The notes under the pieces are model-generated. The model was not told the DNA's origin and searched no databases. It saw nothing but the letters and a program-made list of their open reading frames with translations. DNA of 5,205 nt from positions 1-5,205 of the forward strand of contig CAIJOU010000469.1 of assembly GCA_903822375.1 (NCBI GenBank), in the 5' to 3' direction. The translations under genes and the position numbers were made by a program. Shown piece after piece: positions 1 through 5,205 of the stretch (positions are counted from its first letter, which is position 1; every line of letters starts with the position of its first letter). This DNA is from Candidatus Hydrogenedentota bacterium (GTDB taxonomy: Bacteria > Hydrogenedentota > Hydrogenedentia > Hydrogenedentales > CAITNO01).

Positions 1-1026
1 CCACGCCTCCCCTACACGCTCCATGGTAGAAAGCACCACAGGCGAACGCCGCCTGTGTTGGGCGGACTGCCTTGGCGATTTCCCCCCGGTGTCCTCTGCC
101 GCCATGACGCGGGGCAGGTCCGCGACGGGTGTGGACGGGGGCGCAGGCAGCACTTGAGCCTTTTCGGAATGCTTGTAACACCAAAGCACCGCCTCGGCAA
201 GCGCGCGAACCGTCGGACACCGCCTTTCGAGCGGCGCAAGCGCGTATGCAACCGCCCGGTCAAACACAGGAGGAATCTCGGGACAGACCTCCGCAATCCG
301 GGCGTACCCGGACGGCATTCCGCCGGTGAGCATCTCGAAAAGGACAACTCCCAGGGAGTAGACGTCCCCCCGCACATCGGCCACGGCGGGGTCTTCGCAC
401 TGTTCGGGGGCCGTGTAGAAAGCCCTGCCGGCGCGCATACCCCTCGCGGTCATGGCCGCGTCGACCGCCCTGGCCATGCCGATATCGAGCAGGCGCACCG
501 AAGCGTCCGGCAGGATCATGATGTTTTCCGGACAGATGCCCCGGTGCACTGTAACGCGATGCACGTGGTCCAGTACGCGGCACAGCCGGACGATCACCCC
601 CACCGCCTTCCCCGGGGAAAGGCGCCCGTGCTTCTTCAGAATTGCGCGCAAAGTCTGGCCATTCACGAATTCCATGGTGAAGAACACAAGCGGGCCAAGA
701 TGTCGCACGTCATAAATGGCCACAACCCCAGGGTGCCGCAGCCGCCGCGCCGTGTTCACCTCCTGCAAGAAAATCTCCGCGGCGCGTGGTTGCGAGAGAA
801 CCGATGGAAAGATCACCTTCAACGCGAGTTGTTGGTCGGTCAAACGGTCCTTTACCCTGTAGACAATCCCCATTCCCCCGCGTCCCACCAGTTGCAGGAT
901 CTCGAACTGGTTCGCAAGCACATATCCAGGTTCAAACTCCGCCACTGTGTCCGGCGTGTCTGCAAACATCCCTTCCAACGGTGTCGCTACATTAACCGGT
1001 GCCATGTCGTCCTCCGGGTGTTTCAT
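1..1026 (-). CDS. PknB-like Ser/Thr kinase-fold protein, predicted pseudokinase (3' end off window)
   Basis: I read this frame by hand on the minus strand; it is open from the ATG at 1026 to the window edge (342 codons, no stop), so the C-terminus is missing. A bacterial Hanks-type kinase domain spans roughly residues 41-285: glycine loop GRGGMGIVY (48-56), ATP-anchoring Lys70 in LALK, alpha-C Glu89, hinge MEF (118-120), PEN Asn168, metal Asp181, APE (206-208) and alpha-F Asp221 in DVYSLG. The catalytic loop reads HRGICPEN (161-168) where active kinases read HRDxKxxN, so the catalytic Asp is Gly163 and the following Lys is Cys165. DFG is DIG, and the usual GT before YxxPE is GR (200-201). ATP binding may survive but phosphotransfer should not (inference). 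Residues after ~287 form a Pro- and Arg-rich linker; no membrane segment is visible before the edge. It is divergent from the sulfatase gene. The kinase fold is near certain; inactivity is predicted. Confidence 0.9.
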   Translation of the reverse strand, partial: MKHPEDDMAPVNVATPLEGMFADTPDTVAEFEPGYVLANQFEILQLVGRGGMGIVYRVKDRLTDQQLALKVIFPSVLSQPRAAEIFLQEVNTARRLRHPGVVAIYDVRHLGPLVFFTMEFVNGQTLRAILKKHGRLSPGKAVGVIVRLCRVLDHVHRVTVHRGICPENIMILPDASVRLLDIGMARAVDAAMTARGMRAGRAFYTAPEQCEDPAVADVRGDVYSLGVVLFEMLTGGMPSGYARIAEVCPEIPPVFDRAVAYALAPLERRCPTVRALAEAVLWCYKHSEKAQVLPAPPSTPVADLPRVMAAEDTGGKSPRQSAQHRRRSPVVLSTMERVGEAW

Positions 1027-1033
1027 GGCAATG

Positions 1034-1070
1034 CACCTTTCTCCACAACTTCGGTTCATACCTTTCACCT
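1034..1070 (-). promoter_or_regulatory. Two candidate ribosome binding sites for the kinase-like gene
   Basis: On the minus strand GGAGAAAGGTG (1044-1034) ends 7 bases before the ATG at 1026. A second AGGTG (1070-1066) lies 6 bases before an in-frame ATG at 1059, which would add 11 residues starting MNRSCGERC. Both starts are supported by their spacing. I chose 1026 because its Shine-Dalgarno is longer and the added residues show no recognisable feature, but 1059 is a real alternative. Confidence 0.5.
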
Positions 1071-1076
1071 GGTTCC

Positions 1077-1085
1077 AGTGTAGCA
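1077..1085 (-). promoter_or_regulatory. Candidate extended -10 element for the kinase-like gene
   Basis: The minus strand reads TGCTACACT here, an extended -10 (TGn followed by TACACT, four of six matches to TATAAT). Transcription would start near 1070, giving a short leader for either start codon. No good -35 hexamer is present 16-18 bases upstream, so the call rests on the extended -10 alone. Confidence 0.2.
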
Positions 1086-1173
1086 TAGGCATGGGCCGAA
1101 TCCCTCCGCCAAATCTCCCGCTTCAGTATGGACGGGAGACCTCCCCGGCGCTTGCGGCCAAAGGAGGCCGTGA

Positions 1174-1201
1174 TTGTCCGTGTCCATAATTCTGATACAC
1201 T
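1174..1201 (+). promoter_or_regulatory. Candidate promoter for the sulfatase operon
   Basis: TTGTCC (1174-1179) and TACACT (1196-1201) are separated by 16 bases, each with four of six matches to the sigma-70 consensus, and TG at 1193-1194 makes the -10 extended. The predicted start is near 1208, far upstream of the sulfatase ATG at 1474. I saw no better pair closer to the gene: TTGTCA at 1391-1396 lacks a matching -10. Confidence 0.3.
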
Positions 1202-1341
1202 GCCGCCACGGAGCGTCGGCTGAGAATCCACAGCCAGACGGAGAAACGGGCGATAGCGATTCAACGGCCAAGCACTGCGAAGGACCTGCCAGGAAACCAG
1301 CCTCCCCAGTTGCTGAACTGACAGTCTAATCCAACTCCGAA

Positions 1342-1351
1342 AAAACGTTTT
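1342..1351. repeat. 10-bp perfect palindrome AAAACGTTTT, possible operator
   Basis: The sequence equals its own reverse complement over ten bases and is an AT-rich island in GC-rich surroundings, about 120 bases before the sulfatase start. A dimeric regulator could bind such a site, but a palindrome this short can arise by chance and no second copy was seen. Confidence 0.2.
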
Positions 1352-1473
1352 CATATCTCCAAGGCGGGTGGCGACTACGTCGGCGCGGTTTTGTCAAGGG
1401 AACCGACAGAGCAAAACAGGGTTTAACAAGCCGGCTCGTGATTACACAGACAACGAAAGGGATGGAACAACTC

Positions 1474-3018
1474 ATGAACCCGCTCAGCAGACGGAGATTT
1501 CTGGAAAACGCGACCCGCGGAGCGCTTGGCTTGGCAGGCCTGGGCCTTACCGGTTCCCAAAACGCCGCCGCCGCGAACTCCGTACAGGGGCGGCGACCGA
1601 ACATTCTGTTCGCGGTTGCGGACGATTGGGGGTGGCCGTTCGCGTCCATCGCGGGCGCGAAGGGGGTCAACACGCCCCATTTTGATCGTGTGGCCCGGGA
1701 GGGCGTCTTTTTCACGCACGCATTCTGCGCCGCACCGCAGTGTTCGCCGAACCGCGCCGCCATTCTCACGGGCCGCCACATCGGGCAATTAGAGGAGGCG
1801 GGCACCCATAGCAGCCTGTTCCCGAACAAGTTCAAGGTCTATCCAAGTCTGCTGGCAGAGGCGGGGTACCATGTCGGCTTCACCGGAAAAGGCTGGGGAC
1901 CGGGCGAATGGAAACGCGGCGGCTGGAGCGAAAACCCCGCGGGACCCGAATGCGGCGGGCTCAAACTGGCGGACGTGCCCCTAAACGGCATAGCCCCCAC
2001 GGATTATGCCGGCAATTTTGAGGCGTTCCTTGCCAAACGCCCCGAAGGCGCGCCGTTCTGTTTCTGGTACGGGGGCCAGGAACCGCACCGCAAATACGAA
2101 AAAGGGTCGGGGCTCAGGTCGGGAAAGAAACTGGAGGATGCGCCCGTGCCGGCGTTCCTGCCGGATGACGCGGCGGTCCGCGGCGATATGCTCGACTACT
2201 TCCTCGAGGTCGAATGGTTCGACGCGCAGCTCGGCGGCATGCTGAAGAAGCTGGAGTCGCTGGGTGAACTGGAAAACACCATCGTCGTGGTGACGGGCGA
2301 CAACGGCATGTCGTTCCCGCGCGCCAAGGCCAACCTGTACGAGTACGGCGTGCGTGTGCCGCTGGCAATTCGCTGGGGTGACCGGGTAAAACCGGGCCGC
2401 ACGGCGGACGACCTCATCAGTTTCGTGGATTTTGCGCCGACCTTCCTTGACGCGGCAGGCGTGACGCCCCCGACGGAGATGTCTGGAAAGAGCCTGCTCG
2501 GAATGCTAACGTCAGGCACGCCTGGACCCAATGAATGCGTTGTCTTTGGCCGGGAACGCCATTCACATGCGCGCCATGACAATGTCGGCTATCCCGGGCG
2601 CGCCATTCGGACCCGTGAACGCCTCTTTATCCGGAACTATAAACCGGACCGCTGGCCGGCGGGCGACCCCGAGGAATACTGTGACATCGATGACGGACCG
2701 GCCAAGACATTCCTGCTCAAAAACCGGGACAAATATCCGGCGTTGTTTGACCTTGCGGTTGGGAAGCGACCCGAAATGGAACTCTACGACGTCGGCCAGT
2801 CGCCGGACTGCATCAAGAACCTCGCCGACGTGCCGGAACATCGCGACATGCGGGAACAGTTGAAAGCAAAACTGACGGCGGTTCTTACGGAACAGAAAGA
2901 CCCCCGTGCGATCGGAACGGGTGATGTCTTTGACAGCTATCCGCGCTTTGGCGCGATGCGGCCCAAGTTGGGCGGTTTTGCCAAACAGGGCGCCTATAAC
3001 CCAGATTTCCAGAAATAG
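1474..3018 (+). CDS. Tat-exported sulfatase, heparan N-sulfatase (SGSH)-like
   Basis: This 514-residue protein is a type I formylglycine sulfatase, expected to hydrolyse sulfate groups on a glycan outside the cytoplasm. The N-terminus carries a near-perfect Tat signal, SRRRFLE (5-11), then a hydrophobic stretch and Ala-rich end (~17-34). Metal-site Asp50-Asp51 lie in VADDWG. The formylglycine motif is CSPNRAAILTGR (90-101), with Cys90 the residue to be oxidised. Further sites are Lys139 in FTGKG, His205 in EPHR, Asp276-Asn277 in GDNG and Lys285. The DNGMSFPRAKANLYEYG segment and the EPHR region resemble human SGSH and its bacterial relatives (SulfAtlas S1_8 by my recollection). The length fits the family. 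I chose ATG 1474 because the Tat motif then sits at the usual place; GTG 1438 and ATG 1462 are in-frame alternatives with poorer ribosome-site spacing. It is followed after 8 bases by the propeller gene. The substrate cannot be settled from sequence alone. Confidence 0.93.
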   Translation: MNPLSRRRFLENATRGALGLAGLGLTGSQNAAAANSVQGRRPNILFAVADDWGWPFASIAGAKGVNTPHFDRVAREGVFFTHAFCAAPQCSPNRAAILTGRHIGQLEEAGTHSSLFPNKFKVYPSLLAEAGYHVGFTGKGWGPGEWKRGGWSENPAGPECGGLKLADVPLNGIAPTDYAGNFEAFLAKRPEGAPFCFWYGGQEPHRKYEKGSGLRSGKKLEDAPVPAFLPDDAAVRGDMLDYFLEVEWFDAQLGGMLKKLESLGELENTIVVVTGDNGMSFPRAKANLYEYGVRVPLAIRWGDRVKPGRTADDLISFVDFAPTFLDAAGVTPPTEMSGKSLLGMLTSGTPGPNECVVFGRERHSHARHDNVGYPGRAIRTRERLFIRNYKPDRWPAGDPEEYCDIDDGPAKTFLLKNRDKYPALFDLAVGKRPEMELYDVGQSPDCIKNLADVPEHRDMREQLKAKLTAVLTEQKDPRAIGTGDVFDSYPRFGAMRPKLGGFAKQGAYNPDFQK

Positions 3019-3022
3019 AGGG
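3018..3022 (+). promoter_or_regulatory. Ribosome binding site overlapping the sulfatase stop codon
   Basis: GAGGG begins on the last base of the sulfatase TAG and ends 4 bases before the ATG at 3027. This fixes 3027 as the start over the in-frame ATG at 3048, which has no comparable site, and suggests that translation of the two genes is coupled. Confidence 0.6.
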
Positions 3023-3026
3023 CGTT

Positions 3027-4475
3027 ATGACCGGAACACGCACGCAAATGATGATTTCATGCTCCGTGCTGTTGCTGCTGTGCGGCATTTCCTCCGCAAG
3101 CGTGGTGAATTACTTCACGGACAACGGATTCGGCAATCCGGTCGCCACACTGCAGCATCCATGCGCCGAGCACTACAAGGGTGTGACCTACATCGCCTAT
3201 CAGGGGCCCCATGAGGACCCCTATGTGTGCGCCTATGATCATGCGGCCAAGACATGGGCGGGACCGGTGAAGGCGGGTGAGAACACCATGGGCAAGTCGC
3301 CCGATGCGGTGGACCCCAAGGATGTCGACAATCACGGGCGGCCGGCGCTGATTGTGGACGGCAAGGGGTATATTCACCTGATTTTCGGCGGGCATGGCGG
3401 AAAACCCGCGTTGGGCATAAACCGTCTCGGAACGCCGGGCAACGGCAGGCAGACGCATGTTGTGTCGAAGAACCCGGGGGACATTTCGGCATGGGAGCTG
3501 CTGGACAATGTTGACCCCTTCGGCACCTACAGCCAGTTCGTGAAGATGGACGACGGCGACATCTATCTCTTCTACCGGCACGGTTCCCACCGCAGCGACT
3601 GGGTGTATCAGAAATCGACCGATGATTGCCGAACCTTTTCGCCGCCGGTTTCCGTGCTCAAGCACAAGGCGCAGGAAAACGACCGGAACGTGCACGACGC
3701 ATGGTATGCATGGTTTGACAGGGGAAAGGGCGACACCATCACCGCGTCCTACGTGTACCATCCGTGCAGGGTCATGGGGCACACCAAGGAACGGTACAAC
3801 GGCTACTATATGAAAATGAACTGCGCCGATGACTCCTGGGAAAACGCCGGCGGAAAGAGCCTGACGCTGCCCGTCACGAAGGAATATGCGGACGAGAACA
3901 CGCTGGTGTTGAACAGTGGAACCGAGCGGTCCAATCACGGCACCTGCCACGTGGACCCCGAGGGCAATCCCCACCTTTTCTTCCGCATGGCCAAGGGGCA
4001 GGTTCGGTACTCCCGGTGGCTGGGCAGCGCATGGCAGGCCCCGGTCGTTGTCACCGCCGACTCCAAGAACCAGGACGGCGACATGATCGTCGAGTCTTCC
4101 CAAGTGGTCAAAATGCTGCTGTCCAGCGCGGGCGAGGTCTGCTGGTGGAACACATCCGACGGCGGCCTGACTTGGGCCAAGGGGGCCTGCCTTATCTCAT
4201 CGCCGGACGCGGGATACGTTCCGAGTGCGCTGGTGCGCAACGGAGGCCCCGCCGGGTGGATCGTCGTCAGCGAACACAAAGGCGCGCAGAATCATTTATA
4301 CAGAAACCTGTTCCTGCTGGGCGACGGCGGGCCTGTGGGAAGAGCCGAGGAAGGGGCAAGCAATCTGGGTGACCGGCTGAAGAATCTGGAAGCAAACCCT
4401 CCAGCACCGAAACCTGACAAGGCAGAAAAGAAGAAGCGAAACAAGTCCGCTGACAGCGGCGATGGCGATGAATGA
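3027..4475 (+). CDS. Secreted BNR_4-type beta-propeller protein, possible polysaccharide lyase
   Basis: This 482-residue protein has a Sec signal peptide: Arg5, hydrophobic core ISCSVLLLLCGI (10-21), likely cut after SSA (22-24). Cys19 follows LLLL, so it is a poor lipobox. The body looks like a BNR_4 propeller: DNHGRPALIVDGKGYIHL (101-118), FGGHGG (120-125), TYSQFVKMDDGDIYLFYRHG (167-186), a degenerate Asp box STDDCRTF (197-204) and a canonical one, SDGGLTW (377-383). His103, His123, Tyr168 and Arg184 fall in the conserved blocks that carry the active site in ulvan lyases PL24/PL25, which share this fold (from memory, to be aligned). A lyase acting on a uronate-containing chain is plausible, while a non-catalytic glycan-binding propeller or a sialidase-like hydrolase are alternatives. 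The C-terminal ~30 residues are a Pro/Lys/Asp-rich disordered tail. Its tight coupling to the sulfatase gene supports a role in sulfated polysaccharide breakdown. The fold is fairly sure; the activity is not. Confidence 0.85.
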   Translation: MTGTRTQMMISCSVLLLLCGISSASVVNYFTDNGFGNPVATLQHPCAEHYKGVTYIAYQGPHEDPYVCAYDHAAKTWAGPVKAGENTMGKSPDAVDPKDVDNHGRPALIVDGKGYIHLIFGGHGGKPALGINRLGTPGNGRQTHVVSKNPGDISAWELLDNVDPFGTYSQFVKMDDGDIYLFYRHGSHRSDWVYQKSTDDCRTFSPPVSVLKHKAQENDRNVHDAWYAWFDRGKGDTITASYVYHPCRVMGHTKERYNGYYMKMNCADDSWENAGGKSLTLPVTKEYADENTLVLNSGTERSNHGTCHVDPEGNPHLFFRMAKGQVRYSRWLGSAWQAPVVVTADSKNQDGDMIVESSQVVKMLLSSAGEVCWWNTSDGGLTWAKGACLISSPDAGYVPSALVRNGGPAGWIVVSEHKGAQNHLYRNLFLLGDGGPVGRAEEGASNLGDRLKNLEANPPAPKPDKAEKKKRNKSADSGDGDE

Positions 4476-4495
4476 ACCTGCTGTTTCCCAGGGCA

Positions 4496-4515
4496 GATTC
4501 GGAGGCGTCCGAATC
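4496..4515 (+). terminator. Perfect 8-bp hairpin 20 bases after the propeller gene
   Basis: GATTCGGA (4496-4503) and TCCGAATC (4508-4515) pair perfectly around a GGCG tetraloop. The position just after the operon's last stop codon suggests a terminator or a 3'-end stabiliser. There is no T-run after it (GTGAGGCACC follows), so it is not a classical intrinsic terminator. Confidence 0.4.
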
Positions 4516-4597
4516 GTGAGGCACCGTGCGGCGCTGTTGAAGCGTCGACTCCCGGCAAAGGCGCCGCTCAATCCAAAGGCTGTTACGGTCGAGGTAG

Positions 4598-4624
4598 TTG
4601 TCGGAAACGTCGAAATGCTAGGAT
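4598..4624 (+). promoter_or_regulatory. Candidate promoter for the lipoprotein esterase
   Basis: TTGTCG (4598-4603) and TAGGAT (4619-4624) are 15 bases apart, with four of six matches each and TG at 4616-4617 extending the -10. The predicted start near 4631 would give a leader of about 26 bases containing a good ribosome site, GAAAGG (4643-4648), 8 bases before the ATG. The spacer is short for a sigma-70 promoter. Confidence 0.3.
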
Positions 4625-4656
4625 CTCAAAAGGACTCTGACAGAAAGGCTTACAAA

Positions 4657-5205
4657 ATGCGGATCACGGTTGTTCTTGCCATTGTTATTGCGGCCCTGTC
4701 CACCGGCTGCGCCACAACGGATGGGAAAAGGGTTGCCATGACAGGTGCAACAGCCTCCGATACAGGTTTTGTCACCAAGGTCATCACGGTTAACGGCCGC
4801 GACCGCGCCTATTGCCTGTACGTGCCGCGCGAATATAGCCCGGAAAAAGCCTGGCCACTGATCGTGGCGCTCCATGGCAGCGGCGAACGCGGTGAGGACG
4901 GCCTGCTTCAGACCGAGGTCGGCATAGGCCACGCGATTCGCCGTCATGCCGACCGGTTCCCCTGCCTGGTGCTGATGCCGCAATGCGCCGTGAAATCACA
5001 CTGGAAAGGGGCATGGGGCAAGTCACAAGATGAAATCACGGCTGAAATTGCCCAAACCCGCAACGAATTCCGCGTTGACCCGGATCGGACCTACTTGACC
5101 GGCTTGTCCATGGGCGGGTTTGCGACATGGGCGTATGGGGCTGAGCATGTCGATGAGTTTGCCGCACTGATGCCCCTTTGCGGCGGCGGCGACACAAAGG
5201 ACGCC
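4657..5205 (+). CDS. Lipoprotein alpha/beta-hydrolase, carboxylesterase-like (3' end off window)
   Basis: The first 183 residues are present and the frame is open to the edge. The signal peptide MRITVVLAIVIAALSTGC ends in a lipobox with Cys18, so the mature protein should be lipid-anchored. After a short linker, a beta-strand and oxyanion region (WPLIVALHGSGERG, 66-79) and the nucleophile elbow GLSMGG (149-154, Ser151) identify an alpha/beta-hydrolase. The pattern fits the PHB-depolymerase/phospholipase-carboxylesterase-like esterases often found beside glycan-degrading genes. The catalytic Asp and His would lie beyond the window. The start is supported by GAAAGG 8 bases upstream. It may remove acetyl or feruloyl groups from polysaccharide (inference from the neighbours only), or could be a peptidase S9-like enzyme. 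It has its own candidate promoter, so it may be a separate transcription unit from the two genes before it. Confidence 0.88.
   Translation, partial: MRITVVLAIVIAALSTGCATTDGKRVAMTGATASDTGFVTKVITVNGRDRAYCLYVPREYSPEKAWPLIVALHGSGERGEDGLLQTEVGIGHAIRRHADRFPCLVLMPQCAVKSHWKGAWGKSQDEITAEIAQTRNEFRVDPDRTYLTGLSMGGFATWAYGAEHVDEFAALMPLCGGGDTKDA

Larger units (their letters stand above)
1027..1473. other. Divergent intergenic region, no gene seen
   Basis: This 447-base stretch separates the leftward kinase-like gene from the rightward sulfatase gene. Open frames crossing it have no recognisable protein content. It contains candidate promoters for both directions, a small hairpin with stem CGGCC/GGCCG (1155-1159 and 1166-1170), a 10-bp palindrome at 1342-1351, and two mutually exclusive 5-bp stems near 1379-1407 (GTCGG/CCGAC and CGGTT/AACCG). 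None of the small stems is long enough to call a riboswitch or terminator. If the plus-strand promoter at 1174-1201 is used, the sulfatase mRNA carries a leader of about 265 bases. Confidence 0.6.

Noticed and set aside
55..1083. 342-codon open frame on the plus strand opposite the kinase-like gene
   Set aside because: Its translation shows no recognisable domain and is rich in Arg, His and Pro, as expected for the antisense of GC-rich coding DNA. The opposite strand encodes an unmistakable kinase fold.
1155..1170. CGGCC/GGCCG hairpin as a terminator
   Set aside because: The stem has only five Watson-Crick pairs, has no T-run on either strand and sits upstream of both divergent genes, where a terminator is not expected.
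992..1354. 120-codon minus-strand frame covering much of the divergent intergenic region
   Set aside because: It overlaps the start of the kinase-like gene in another frame, lacks recognisable content and looks like a chance open frame.
1391..1427. TTGTCA with TTTAAC as a sulfatase promoter close to the gene
   Set aside because: The spacing is 25 bases, far outside the usual 15-19, and no -10-like hexamer occurs at the right distance.
3081..3086. Cys19 of the propeller protein as a lipidation site
   Set aside because: The residue before it is Leu, not Gly, Ala or Ser, so LLLC is not a credible lipobox; SSA at 22-24 is a better signal peptidase I site.
3057..4103. 348-codon open frame on the minus strand inside the propeller gene
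   Set aside because: It is antisense to a protein with a signal peptide and Asp boxes, and its own translation has no recognisable domain or plausible ribosome site that I could support.

Overview
The window is GC-rich bacterial DNA with four protein genes and no RNA genes, CRISPR arrays or insertion sequences that I could see. A Tat-exported sulfatase, a BNR-type beta-propeller protein and a lipoprotein esterase next to a Hanks-type kinase relative is the kind of gene mix common in Planctomycetes, Lentisphaerae, Kiritimatiellae, Verrucomicrobia and Hydrogenedentota. That placement is an inference from gene content, not from a marker gene.

Layout. Positions 1-1026 (minus strand) hold the N-terminal 342 codons of a PknB-like kinase-fold protein that runs off the left edge. 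Its catalytic-loop HRD is HRG and its activation segment has further changes, so I call it a predicted pseudokinase. Positions 1027-1473 are a divergent intergenic region with candidate promoters for both sides. Positions 1474-3018 (plus) encode a complete sulfatase with a Tat signal, most like heparan N-sulfatase (SGSH)-type enzymes. Eight bases later, 3027-4475 (plus) encodes a secreted BNR_4-like beta-propeller protein with a His/His/Tyr/Arg pattern reminiscent of ulvan-lyase propellers (PL24/PL25). A 181-base gap (4476-4656) contains a perfect 8-bp hairpin and a candidate promoter. Positions 4657-5205 (plus) hold the first 183 codons of a lipoprotein alpha/beta-hydrolase (esterase) that runs off the right edge.

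How they may work together. The sulfatase and propeller genes almost certainly form one transcription unit: the ribosome binding site of the second overlaps the stop codon of the first. Together with the esterase they look like an extracytoplasmic set for taking apart a sulfated, possibly acylated, polysaccharide: sulfate removal, chain binding or cleavage, and ester removal. The predicted pseudokinase is transcribed away from them across the shared intergenic region; a regulatory link is only a hypothesis. The two most notable points are the multiply substituted pseudokinase and the pairing of a sulfatase with a possible uncharacterised polysaccharide lyase.
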